Part shown: piece by piece, positions 1 through 9,306 of the stretch
Position numbering within the stretch: the first letter of the stretch is position 1
How the letters are laid out: each line of letters opens with the position of its first letter
Assembly: GCA_029247135.1 (NCBI GenBank)
Contig: JAQWLS010000100.1
Location: forward strand, 1-39,829
Direction of reading: 5' to 3'
Source of the DNA: Dehalococcoidia bacterium
GTDB taxonomy: Bacteria; Chloroflexota; Dehalococcoidia; UBA2979
Length of the DNA stretch: 39,829 nt
Program-made: the position numbers and the translations under genes
The notes under the pieces: generated by a model
The model's input: only the letters and a program-made list of their open reading frames with translations
Databases searched by the model: none
Told to the model about the DNA's origin: nothing

Positions 1-95
1 CCTGGCAAGACGAGAGCTGAACGCCGCAGATTTGAACGATTGGCTCGGAAATAATTGATGGATTGCCAAGATATTAATATTCGTGATGTCTGTCA

Positions 96-506
96 CTAAT
101 CAGGTGCACTTTTTTTACTAAAGGGTGGTAGCTTACCAAGCCATAACGCCACAATAATGAGTAGAAATTGAATCGCTGCGCGCATGACGTGTCCGAATTG
201 CGAAAGTCGCGTATTCCCGATTTCAATATCATTAATCCACATGTTGATATTTGCCCAATAAATACTGATTAACATGACTACGAAACCAACACTTGCATAT
301 TTACGTGTGCGAGGAATCATTATCATTATTCCTAAGAGAATTTCAAACACTCCGCTTACCAACACCCAGAATCTTGGCGATCCGAGGGCTTCAGGGACAA
401 TTGGTTCAAACCATTCGGGATTTCTAAAGTGGTTAATTCCGATAATGACGAACGGAATACCGTATAACGTTGCGAGAAGATGTTTTAGACGTGCACTAGT
501 AAACAT
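96..506 (-). CDS. DoxX-like small integral membrane protein
   Basis: 136-aa ORF with four hydrophobic segments and DoxX-like start (GIPFVIIGINHFRNPEWFEPIVP...LGSPRFWVLVSGVFEILLGI). Confidence 0.7.
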   Translation of the reverse strand: MFTSARLKHLLATLYGIPFVIIGINHFRNPEWFEPIVPEALGSPRFWVLVSGVFEILLGIMIMIPRTRKYASVGFVVMLISIYWANINMWINDIEIGNTRLSQFGHVMRAAIQFLLIIVALWLGKLPPFSKKSAPD

Positions 507-544
507 AGATCCAGCCTACCTTGAATTCGCGAAAGGTTTTGGGG

Positions 545-1342
545 TTATAAGGAAATATTCAGATCGGTTTGTGTGAGGCATAAGGACCATATAAAGCCAA
601 TTAGATTTTTAGGTTGGATTAGGTACTGAGATGAGTCGTTGCTGGTGCCATCATTTGTGTGAGTCAGGGTGTTTAAAGGAACTAAATCCACCTCGGCTGA
701 TATATATGTATTGAGAGCTTTTTGGATGCAATTCAATACGGTACGTGAGGATGTATTCCATTCCTTACTAGTCACATGTAAGCCGCTTGTCTGAGCTTTA
801 GCGGCCGGAGCGAATTGATGTTGTTCAGTAACTGTGCGGGGAAACTGATTTCCGTGATGGTCGACTACTGTGTGCGCTATTTCTTTTGATGGTGTGACAT
901 ACTGAAGCGGATTTGGGAAGGCGATTGTGGTATTGATCCAATCTGTATCGCCTGAGTCGATTTTCTGTATTGTTTCAACAAGCGCTGTGCTCTGAGTGAT
1001 CCAGCTAATCATGCCCGCAGTCTCTATAAAAGTACGTGCGTATTTAGTGAACATAGGTCTGGAATCTGTCAGATGATGAAGTAAACCGTAGGATCTTACC
1101 CATTCTTGAACTTCGATGTCGAGACTATTATTTTTGCTCAGAGTGCTGAAGTGCGGTGTGAAAGACCATTTTTCGAATATCTCAGCGAGAGCTAGATGTA
1201 AGTTAATGTTTGTTCTGGTTGGATACCAGGACACCTCGTCAACGAGCGAATTTAGGTCTAGCGCGCCTCCGGTAATTGTTGCCCGTGGATATTTTAGTTG
1301 CTCCCACTTTGTATCAATCTGATAGATCATCCTGAATCTCAC
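545..1342 (-). CDS. Hypothetical protein, possibly DUF6076/zinc-ribbon-type family lacking its C-terminal Zn ribbon
   Basis: 265-aa ORF. The 'EVQEWVRSYGLL' segment and C-terminal 'LIGFIWSLCLTQTDL' are vaguely like proteins that normally continue into a CxxC zinc ribbon. No confident family. Confidence 0.5.
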   Translation of the reverse strand: MRFRMIYQIDTKWEQLKYPRATITGGALDLNSLVDEVSWYPTRTNINLHLALAEIFEKWSFTPHFSTLSKNNSLDIEVQEWVRSYGLLHHLTDSRPMFTKYARTFIETAGMISWITQSTALVETIQKIDSGDTDWINTTIAFPNPLQYVTPSKEIAHTVVDHHGNQFPRTVTEQHQFAPAAKAQTSGLHVTSKEWNTSSRTVLNCIQKALNTYISAEVDLVPLNTLTHTNDGTSNDSSQYLIQPKNLIGFIWSLCLTQTDLNISL

Positions 1343-1396
1343 TTTATATCGCTAGATCATAGATCGTAAATAGGCTTCCGGTAACATTGTGGTACT

Positions 1397-2959
1397 GTGA
1401 TTTTTGTTAATGAGCTAAGTAAATCGTTCGGCGCAACACCAATTCTACGCGATGTGTCGTTTCACGTTCCTGACGGTGAAAAAATAGGCCTGGTCGGACC
1501 AAACGGTACAGGTAAGTCAACTCTTCTTAAGTTGGTCGCAGGAGTTGAAACACCAGATTCAGGAACTGCTGGTTGTAAAGCTGGCGAATTGAGCTACTTA
1601 AATCAGGATGTACCCTTCGAGAGCGATCGCAGATTACTAGAAGAATTATGGGTTTCATTTGATGATGTGACTTCACTTCAGAGCGAAATTGATAGAGTCT
1701 CTGAATTAATTAGTCAAGGGATGGGCGATATCGATCAACTGATAGAACAACAGGCTTCACTATTTTCAGCGTTTGAGGCGTTGGATGGATACAGAATAGA
1801 AGAGCGCATTGGACGTGTGCTAGACGGACTAGGATTCACAAAAGAAGATAGAGATAAAAAGTGCGGCGACTTTTCTGGTGGTTGGAAAATGCGAATTGGA
1901 CTAGCCAAGATATTGGTGCGTCAGCCGGAGCACTTATTGCTAGATGAGCCCACTAACCATTTGGATGAGCGCGCTAAGGCATGGCTTACCCAATATCTCT
2001 CACAATTTTCGGGAACGGTCGTGTTGGTCACTCACGATCGTGATTTTTTGGATGGTGTAGCAGAGAGAATTGTTGAGCTGCGTGATGGACTGGTGACAAG
2101 TTATGTTGGTAACTATTCGTCTTTTCTCACGCAAAAAGCTGCCAAAATAGCGCAACTTGAGAAGGCAGCCACTCAGGAGAATCGTGAGATTGCTAGGCAA
2201 GAGCGTTTTATTGAACGGTTTCGTAGTAAAGCGACAAAGGCAACACAAGTCGCATCGAGAGAAAAGTCGCTCGAAAAAATTACTAGAACTGTTCTGCCAT
2301 CGAAGGAGAAACATGTTTCATTTCAGTTGGAATCATCAGGTCGAGTAGAGCGTGAAGTGTTGCAGGTGGATGGTCTCGGTCATAACTGGGATGACCAGAC
2401 CGTACTAATCGATGCAAATATGGTTGTGGAACGCGGACAGAAAGTTGTTTTGGTTGGGCCAAATGGAAGTGGAAAGAGTACATTTTTAAGAGCTATTTCG
2501 GGTGAATTTGCTCCAACGGAGGGCAGCATTCTTTGGGCCGACAGAGCTGAACCGACGTATTACGATCAGCACCAGGATGAAGTGTTGGATGTAAGTGTAT
2601 CTGTGCTTGATGAAGTGAAGTCAGTAGCGGCTGGTAAATCCGAGACAGAGATTCGAAGAGCTCTAGGACAATTTTTGTTTCGCGGTGATACCGTACATAA
2701 ATTAATTTCAGTCTTGTCAGGTGGTGAACGAAGTCGGGTCGCCTTGGCAAAATTTCTACTCCAACCTTCAAATGTGTTGCTTCTGGATGAGCCGACGAAC
2801 CATTTGGATGTGACTACTCGTAAGAAACTCATTGAAGCGCTGTCTAATTATGAAGGGACTATCGTGTGCGCGAGTCACGATGACTTGCTAGTTAAAGAGG
2901 TCGCCACTCGAGTTATTCGGGTTGAAGACGGCGAGTGCACCGAGATATTGGATTGGTGA
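1397..2959 (+). CDS. ABC-F family ATP-binding cassette protein (Uup/EttA-like)
   Basis: Two NBDs with Walker A (GPNGTGKST, GPNGSGKST), signature motifs (SGGWKMR, SGGERSR), Walker B LLLDEPTNHLD twice, no TM domain. GTG start. Confidence 0.95.
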   Translation: MIFVNELSKSFGATPILRDVSFHVPDGEKIGLVGPNGTGKSTLLKLVAGVETPDSGTAGCKAGELSYLNQDVPFESDRRLLEELWVSFDDVTSLQSEIDRVSELISQGMGDIDQLIEQQASLFSAFEALDGYRIEERIGRVLDGLGFTKEDRDKKCGDFSGGWKMRIGLAKILVRQPEHLLLDEPTNHLDERAKAWLTQYLSQFSGTVVLVTHDRDFLDGVAERIVELRDGLVTSYVGNYSSFLTQKAAKIAQLEKAATQENREIARQERFIERFRSKATKATQVASREKSLEKITRTVLPSKEKHVSFQLESSGRVEREVLQVDGLGHNWDDQTVLIDANMVVERGQKVVLVGPNGSGKSTFLRAISGEFAPTEGSILWADRAEPTYYDQHQDEVLDVSVSVLDEVKSVAAGKSETEIRRALGQFLFRGDTVHKLISVLSGGERSRVALAKFLLQPSNVLLLDEPTNHLDVTTRKKLIEALSNYEGTIVCASHDDLLVKEVATRVIRVEDGECTEILDW

Positions 2960-2972
2960 TTGGATAGTTGTT

Positions 2973-3458
2973 TTAAACCCGTCCTTGGAAGGAAAGCTGC
3001 CGCCAGGCTTCGTAGGTAACTATTGCCACAGAGTTCGATAAGTTGATACTCCGATTTGATGGTCGCATTGGAATTAATAATTTCTGGTCCGTCGGTAGCC
3101 CTTTAAGATATGAGTCGGGCAGACCCGTATCTTCACGACCAAAAAGTAACGAGTCTGAGGTTGTAAATTCTGCATCAGTGTAAGTTTCAGTAGCGCTGGT
3201 TGTGATCGCAAGTATTCGTCTTTCTGGCCACTTTGAAATATATGATTGAAGACTTTCATATTCTGTTATCGAAGCTAAGTCAGAATAATCGAGCGATGCT
3301 CGACGTAAATGTGCCTCATCAAAAGTGAATCCGAGAGGCTTAATCAGGTGCAGTGTGGCTCCGGTATTTGCGCACAGTCGAATGATGTTTCCGGTGTTTC
3401 CAGGTATTAGTGGCTCAAAAAGAACGATATGAAACATTTGGACTAGTTTTTCATTCAT
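2973..3458 (-). CDS. trmL: tRNA (cytidine(34)-2'-O)-methyltransferase, SPOUT family
   Basis: TrmL-type motifs: FEPLIPGNTGNIIRLCANTGATLHLIKPLGF, LLFGREDTGLP, IPMRPSNRSINLSNSVAIVTYEAWRQ. Confidence 0.93.
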   Translation of the reverse strand: MNEKLVQMFHIVLFEPLIPGNTGNIIRLCANTGATLHLIKPLGFTFDEAHLRRASLDYSDLASITEYESLQSYISKWPERRILAITTSATETYTDAEFTTSDSLLFGREDTGLPDSYLKGLPTDQKLLIPMRPSNRSINLSNSVAIVTYEAWRQLSFQGRV

Positions 3459-3561
3459 AAGTATGGGAGTTTACCTCGGAGTTCAAAAGGGTATTGTTTG
3501 ACGTACAGCTATACTCATCGACTTTTCACCTTGTAGCCAAAAATAAACCTATCTTGTCTTT

Positions 3562-4779
3562 ATGAACCTAACTCAAATCTTCTATAGAAAGCAAAGTGTT
3601 GAAAACCAATTATGGATTTTATCGCTACTGATAGTCCTCAGTGCGATAGCGCCACTCGCGGTCGATATGTTTTTGCCAGCGATGCCTTCTATGGCATCTC
3701 AATTAGATATTAGTTCGACTGCACTACAGCTATGCGTCACGTTATTTTTACTTGCATTTGCCAGCTCACAGTTGATTTACGGGCCATGTTCTGATCGGTA
3801 TGGCAGGAGACCGGTGTTGACGGTCGGACTTTTTTTGTTCGTTTTGGGTGGAATAGTTTGCGTCTTGGCAAACAGCTCGACAATGTTAATCGTAGGTAGA
3901 GTTATTCAGGGTTTCGGCGGTGGCGCTGGGGCGGCAATTAGTCGCGCAATCGTGCTCGATCATTACGGTAAGGAAGGCGCGGCTCGAGCGCTTTCCTACA
4001 TCAACGTTGCGACACCTCTGGCTCCGATGCTTGCACCGATTATTGGAGGTCTTCTACTTGAGATATTTGATTGGCAGGCTGTGTTTTTCGCACTCATATT
4101 GCTAGGTGTTCTGTTGTTGATAGGGTATCGAGTTTCCTTTTCTGAGACGAATCGTTATCAGGATTCAACCGCACTGACGTACGACTCAATCGTTAAAAAT
4201 CTAGGCACACTTTTTTCTAACAGAGATTTTGTCGTTTATTCGACCACTATTGGTTTCATGTTTAGTGCGCAATTGATATTTATTTCCTCTTCCTCATTTG
4301 TGCTTATTGATGAGTTTGGACTGTCACCCAGAAACTTCGGATTTTCATTCGGCCTGATGGCATTCGGAATAATGTTGGGTGCATGGACCGCGAGTCGTTC
4401 TATAGGGCGGATCAAAACAAATAAACTTGTGCTTATTGGAACCGGGATTGGAATGCTGGGTGGAGCGACAATGGCTGTCTTTGCTTTGACTGGGATGAGT
4501 AATGTGTGGACTATCGTATTGCCGATGACTGCCACTGCTTTTGGTTTTGGATTTGCAAGGCCTGCAGCGATGGCTGCCGCGATGATCCCATTTCCCCAGA
4601 TCGCTGGTATGGCATCTGCCATATTAGGATTTGTACAAATGCTAGGCGCTTCGTTTTATAATGTGGGCTATGGTTCATTATTTAGTCCAGACTCGGTGAA
4701 TTTATCTGTGGCTATTGCGATTGCGGCTGGTGTCGCATTCATGAACATGTTAATTTTGCGTCCGGATGGCGATTCATAG
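3562..4779 (+). CDS. Bcr/CflA-type multidrug MFS transporter
   Basis: 12-TM MFS ORF with APLAVDMFLPAMPSMA and GPCSDRYGRRPVL motifs. Confidence 0.9.
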   Translation: MNLTQIFYRKQSVENQLWILSLLIVLSAIAPLAVDMFLPAMPSMASQLDISSTALQLCVTLFLLAFASSQLIYGPCSDRYGRRPVLTVGLFLFVLGGIVCVLANSSTMLIVGRVIQGFGGGAGAAISRAIVLDHYGKEGAARALSYINVATPLAPMLAPIIGGLLLEIFDWQAVFFALILLGVLLLIGYRVSFSETNRYQDSTALTYDSIVKNLGTLFSNRDFVVYSTTIGFMFSAQLIFISSSSFVLIDEFGLSPRNFGFSFGLMAFGIMLGAWTASRSIGRIKTNKLVLIGTGIGMLGGATMAVFALTGMSNVWTIVLPMTATAFGFGFARPAAMAAAMIPFPQIAGMASAILGFVQMLGASFYNVGYGSLFSPDSVNLSVAIAIAAGVAFMNMLILRPDGDS

Positions 4780-4834
4780 CGGGATCAATTAACAGACGAA
4801 AAACAAAGACGATCGTGCGAGTAGGAGATCAGCT

Positions 4835-6055
4835 ATGCGTGTTATTTCAACTCTTAGGTCAGTACTGCGTTTCAGAAAATTCGAATGGAATCCTGTCACG
4901 AGGAGGCTTCAGACTGCGGCGAGCATCTCGGACTTGCGAGCAAAAGCTAAGCGACGGCTTCCTGGGGGGGTGTTTGATTACATCGATGGCGCAGCGGAGG
5001 ATGAAGTGACACTTCGGAGAAACAGTGAAGCATATGGGGCGGTTGAATTCAGACCGCGTGTTTTCCGTGATGTCAGCAATATTTCCCTGCAGTCCAAACT
5101 CTTTGGGCGAGATCTCTCATTTCCCCTAATACTCGCACCGACAGGTTTTGGGCGAATAGCGGACTCCCAAGGTGAATTGGCTGTGGCAAGATCTGCGGAT
5201 AGAGCAGGAATTCCTTACACGCTTTCAACTCTCGGAACGCGATCTATTGAAGAGATTGCTGAGGTGTCTTCTGGTAGAAAATGGTTTCAGGTATATGTGT
5301 GGCGTGATCGTGAACTTGTGCGCGAGATGCTCGAGCGGGCGATTGCGGCTGATTATGAGGGGATAATGATTACGGTCGATACTGCGGTGCTTGGACGTAG
5401 GGAACGAGATGTGCGACAGGGTTTCACCTTGCCACCAAAAATCGGGGTGGGTACGATTATCGACGGTATGTTACATCCAGGCTGGACTTGGGATTTTGTG
5501 ACTTCTGATCCGATCTCGTTTGCGAACGTCAAAGGTAAGGGCGTCGGTGATGGGTCAGATCCTGTCACATTGTCAGATTATATTAATTCACAATTCGATC
5601 CGAGTTTGTCTTGGTCAGATGTTGAGTGGTTTCGATCTATTTGGAAAGGCCCGATCATAATCAAAGGAATACAGACTGTAGAAGATGCCAAAATCGCGTC
5701 GGATCTGAATTTGGAAGGAATTGCGCTCTCGAATCATGGCGGACGACAGTTAGATGGAGCACCCGCTCCATTTGAACTCCTTGAGTCGGTAGTTCAGGCA
5801 GTTGGAGGCGAAATCGAAATAATTTGCGATGGTGGAGTCCGTAGAGGAAGCGACATTGCAAAAGCTATTGCGTTGGGTGCTAATGCTTGCATGGCAGGGC
5901 GGGCCTATTTATATGGTTTGGGTGCAGGTGGTGAGCGTGGTGTGGATCATGCTCTTTTGCATTTACGAGAGGGATTAGAGCGCACGATGGCACTAGCTGG
6001 TGCATCATCTCTCGCGGAATTAACTCCAGATTTGGTTCGCATGCGACGGGACTGA
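4835..6055 (+). CDS. FMN-dependent alpha-hydroxy-acid oxidase/dehydrogenase (LldD/glycolate oxidase family)
   Basis: VFDYIDGAAEDEVTLRRN N-terminus, catalytic LSNHGGRQLDGAPAP, FMN phosphate-binding ICDGGVRRGSDIAKAIALGA. Confidence 0.93.
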   Translation: MRVISTLRSVLRFRKFEWNPVTRRLQTAASISDLRAKAKRRLPGGVFDYIDGAAEDEVTLRRNSEAYGAVEFRPRVFRDVSNISLQSKLFGRDLSFPLILAPTGFGRIADSQGELAVARSADRAGIPYTLSTLGTRSIEEIAEVSSGRKWFQVYVWRDRELVREMLERAIAADYEGIMITVDTAVLGRRERDVRQGFTLPPKIGVGTIIDGMLHPGWTWDFVTSDPISFANVKGKGVGDGSDPVTLSDYINSQFDPSLSWSDVEWFRSIWKGPIIIKGIQTVEDAKIASDLNLEGIALSNHGGRQLDGAPAPFELLESVVQAVGGEIEIICDGGVRRGSDIAKAIALGANACMAGRAYLYGLGAGGERGVDHALLHLREGLERTMALAGASSLAELTPDLVRMRRD

Positions 6056-6064
6056 AATCTATTT

Positions 6065-7222
6065 TTAAAGAGCTACCAGCTTGCCAGCGCTGATTACATA
6101 TTCAATATCTCGAAGGGCACTTAAATCTTTAGTCGGGTCTGAGCGTAATGCCAAAAGATCGGCCCTGTATCCGGTTTCGATGCGACCCCGGTCATTTAGA
6201 TCGAGTAATTCAGCGCTAGTACTTGTAGCCAGTCGCAAAGTTTCAAGGGCGCTGAGTTCACTCATGTCCTGCATAACTTCAAGGGCGTAACTTAAATCTT
6301 CATGCGGAGTATTGGGAATTCCGCAGTCAGTCGACATCAGGATTCTGGCACCGCTTTCAACTAACTGCTTGGTTAGATCTGCCCGACGTGAGTAGCGTTC
6401 GGTATTTTTTTGCTGACTCAGAGCGCCGACAATCGTCGGCGACACGATTGTTTTGCTACTGACAATATCTGCGATAACCTCCGCGACTGGTTCACTACCG
6501 TTAGGTGTTTGGAACGAGCAGTGTTCGAGCATATCTACGCCACCAGCTAGAGCATGGCGAATTCCCTCAACGCCATGTGCGTGCGCGGTAACGGACGTAC
6601 CTAGTCGATGAGCCTCGTCGACAATTGCACGCATTTCATCGACGGAATATTGGGCACGTTCAACATTAGTACCTGGTGTCATATTGCCCCCTGAAGCCAT
6701 AACTTTGATCCAGTCTGTGCGGGCTTTAACCCGTTCGCGTACTGCTATCCTGACGCCTAGCTCACCATCGGCTTCCCCACCCATAAAATAACAGTGTCCG
6801 CCCGTTGGTGTGACTGGTGCGCCCGCGACTATGAGAGAAGGTCCGCGGGTCACTCCGGTGTCGATTGCATCTCGCAGAGTGACTGCGAGTTCTGTTGGTG
6901 CGCCTAAATCACGCACTGTAGTAATTCCTGACCGCAACATTTTGTGGCCATTTTCTACCATTCTTAACAACATACTTGAAGACGTGTCGTTGTCATATAC
7001 GGTTCTCCAGTCCGCTCCCGCATTGAAGCAAAGATGTGCGTGGGCTTCAATCAGACCAGGAATCAGTGTGAGGCCAGATGCATCAATGTCTACTGAATTT
7101 GTGGATGGCTTGTCTACGAGGATGCCGTCTTGAACGAAAATGTCTCTTTCGATAGGTGACTCTTCAGTTCCTGACCAAACCATCGCATTGAGAATTGAGA
7201 GATGCGTTGATGCGTGTGTCAT
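6065..7222 (-). CDS. Amidohydrolase family protein (imidazolonepropionase-like)
   Basis: LIPGLIEAHAHLCF metal motif, GITTVRDLGAP, SVTAHAHGVEGIRHALAGGVDMLEHC, STDCGIPNTPHED, TGYRADLLAL. Confidence 0.92.
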   Translation of the reverse strand: MTHASTHLSILNAMVWSGTEESPIERDIFVQDGILVDKPSTNSVDIDASGLTLIPGLIEAHAHLCFNAGADWRTVYDNDTSSSMLLRMVENGHKMLRSGITTVRDLGAPTELAVTLRDAIDTGVTRGPSLIVAGAPVTPTGGHCYFMGGEADGELGVRIAVRERVKARTDWIKVMASGGNMTPGTNVERAQYSVDEMRAIVDEAHRLGTSVTAHAHGVEGIRHALAGGVDMLEHCSFQTPNGSEPVAEVIADIVSSKTIVSPTIVGALSQQKNTERYSRRADLTKQLVESGARILMSTDCGIPNTPHEDLSYALEVMQDMSELSALETLRLATSTSAELLDLNDRGRIETGYRADLLALRSDPTKDLSALRDIEYVISAGKLVAL

Positions 7223-7330
7223 GAGTCTCCAAACTAACGGCTAAACAGGTAATGTGATTTTTCTAACAGTCGTGCATCTAGTGTAATGAATTATTGAGGA
7301 GCATAAGAAAATATTGTATAGAGTTAGAGT

Positions 7331-8083
7331 ATGAAAAAAATTAAGTCAAAAATATTTATCTCCTTCGCAATTCTTTCTGGTCTGGTACTAGTTGCTATCG
7401 CGGCATTTTTGTACCTGTTTGTGTTCCGGTCAGTGGAAGCGGAAGTGTCGCTAGAAGCTGCTGTGGCATCTGTAGCCTCGGCCACGCCAACGGCAACTAG
7501 CTTAGTTACCCAACCGGTGGAAACAGCCACCAAGGAGGCTGAGGATGAGCCGACAGCGGGGGATTGGATACTGTCTGACTCGCAAGATTCATTTGTTGGA
7601 TATCGGGTAGACGAGGTCCTCTCCAGGCTAGGTGAGTTCACGGCGGTCGGTAGAACATCAAATATCGACGCGGTTTTGGAATTTGACGGAGCGAAGGTGC
7701 TGTCAGTCACGATAACTGCTGATTTGACGTCGTTAGAGAGTGATAATCAGTACAGGGACAGAGCGCTACGAAGCCAGGCTATTGAGACAGATCTTTTTCC
7801 TCAAGCAGAATTCAAGTTAATAGATGAGATTGAGATAACAGAGGACTATAAAACTGGGATTTCACTGTCCTATGAGATTGCTGGGCTGCTGACCTTGCAC
7901 GGTGTGTCTAGAGAGATAGTGATAACGGTTGAGGGAACATTAGTTGACGATGTGCTTGTAATTATTGGGTCCTACCCTGTCATGTTTGCCGATTATGACA
8001 TTGAGCAGCCATCCTCGCGCTCGGTTGTTTCGATCGAAGATAATGGAATCTTAGAGTTTCAGTTATTTTTTGTGAAATCCTAA
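7331..8083 (+). CDS. YceI-domain protein with N-terminal signal/TM anchor
   Basis: N-terminal TM, Ala/Thr-rich linker, then YceI lipocalin fold (DSFVGYRVDEVL...RDRALRSQAIETDLFPQAEFKL...GLLTLHGVSREIVITVEGTL). Confidence 0.88.
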   Translation: MKKIKSKIFISFAILSGLVLVAIAAFLYLFVFRSVEAEVSLEAAVASVASATPTATSLVTQPVETATKEAEDEPTAGDWILSDSQDSFVGYRVDEVLSRLGEFTAVGRTSNIDAVLEFDGAKVLSVTITADLTSLESDNQYRDRALRSQAIETDLFPQAEFKLIDEIEITEDYKTGISLSYEIAGLLTLHGVSREIVITVEGTLVDDVLVIIGSYPVMFADYDIEQPSSRSVVSIEDNGILEFQLFFVKS

Positions 8084-8151
8084 TTTCCTTGAAAACTGAC
8101 TTGCTCATTCAGTGACTGCTATATTTCTTGGGGACTAGGGAAGGATTTAGT

Positions 8152-9123
8152 ATGAATGTAGGCGCACTGCAGTTTTTTTCATGGCCTGGTAGAAGAGTCC
8201 CACTTCCTGAAGTATACGAACGCGCATTATCTCGTGTTGAGATCATGGATCAAACCGGATATGACTGCGTGTGGTTAGCGGAGCATCATTTTTCGACGTA
8301 CTCCGTTTGTCCTTCGGTCCACATGATGGGAGTGCAAGTAGCCTCAAGGACTGAAAATATTCGAATTGGGATGGGGGTTACTCTGGCAGCGATGTATCAT
8401 CCGTTGCGAATTGCAGAAGAAGTCGCTTTGTTAGATCATTTCTCTGGTGGCCGAGTGAACTGGGGTGCTGGGCGTGGTTTTGATCGCAAAGAATATGAGA
8501 TCTTTGGGGTCACACCTGAGACTGGTGGTGAGCAATTTAGAGAAAATTTTCAAATTGTGGTTGAAGCCTGGAAGAATGAAAAACTGACGTATCATGGAAA
8601 ATATTGGGATTTTGAGGATGTCGAGGTCCTTCCCAAGCCACTTCAAGATCCACACCCACCGGTGTGGATGGCTGCAACATCACGAGAATCTATCGAAGCT
8701 GCTGCGAAACTAGGGTTTTCTATTCTTATGGATCCACATTCAAGCCATGAAGAAATTGGCGAGAAGAGACAGTTCTTTTTTGATACGTTAGAGGAACACG
8801 GTCATTCGACCGAAAATCGGATACTTCCGACTGCACGACTGATTGCTGTAGCTGATACTGATGCCGAGGCTGAGGCGATAGCGAGTCAGGGCGCAAAGTG
8901 GATGCTTGGGAGTTATATCAATCGCCCAGATGAAGATATGGATCCGGTTGATCGGTACGTGCAGAAGGTGATGATCCACGGAACAAAGGAGAAGGTAGTC
9001 GATGAAATTCTGCGCTTGCAGGAGGAAATCGGGCTCGATTATTTGATGTGTGCACCGCTCAGCCACGATAGTTTTGTTCGCTTTACGAATGATGTGTTGC
9101 CAAATTTGCCTATCAAAAATTAG
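8152..9123 (+). CDS. LLM class flavin-dependent oxidoreductase (bacterial luciferase-like)
   Basis: YDCVWLAEHHFSTYSVCPSV, IRIGMGVTLAAMYHPLRIAEEVALLDHFSGGRVNWGAGRGF, PVWMAATSRESIEAAAKLG. ATG 8152 preferred over ORF start 8128. Confidence 0.93.
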   Translation: MNVGALQFFSWPGRRVPLPEVYERALSRVEIMDQTGYDCVWLAEHHFSTYSVCPSVHMMGVQVASRTENIRIGMGVTLAAMYHPLRIAEEVALLDHFSGGRVNWGAGRGFDRKEYEIFGVTPETGGEQFRENFQIVVEAWKNEKLTYHGKYWDFEDVEVLPKPLQDPHPPVWMAATSRESIEAAAKLGFSILMDPHSSHEEIGEKRQFFFDTLEEHGHSTENRILPTARLIAVADTDAEAEAIASQGAKWMLGSYINRPDEDMDPVDRYVQKVMIHGTKEKVVDEILRLQEEIGLDYLMCAPLSHDSFVRFTNDVLPNLPIKN

Positions 9124-9306
9124 AAAGATAAATCGTCGTTGAGGTTGGATGGTGTCGATCAGATTAGATCGCGCGTCTGGCCTTGTAAACACCTACTACT
9201 TGGTATAACTTGAGGCTAATAACAAAACGTTTAGCTTGTAGAATTTTTAAGCTACAAGACTGTCAAAGAAGCTCCGTGTTGTGGGCTAATTAGGGGGATA
9301 TGTACT

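Noticed and set aside
1-58. Possible C-terminal end of a CDS at the left edge (frame 2: LARRELNAADLNDWLGNN*, or frame 1: PGKTRAERRRFERLARK*)
   Set aside because: Too short to choose frame or assign a family.
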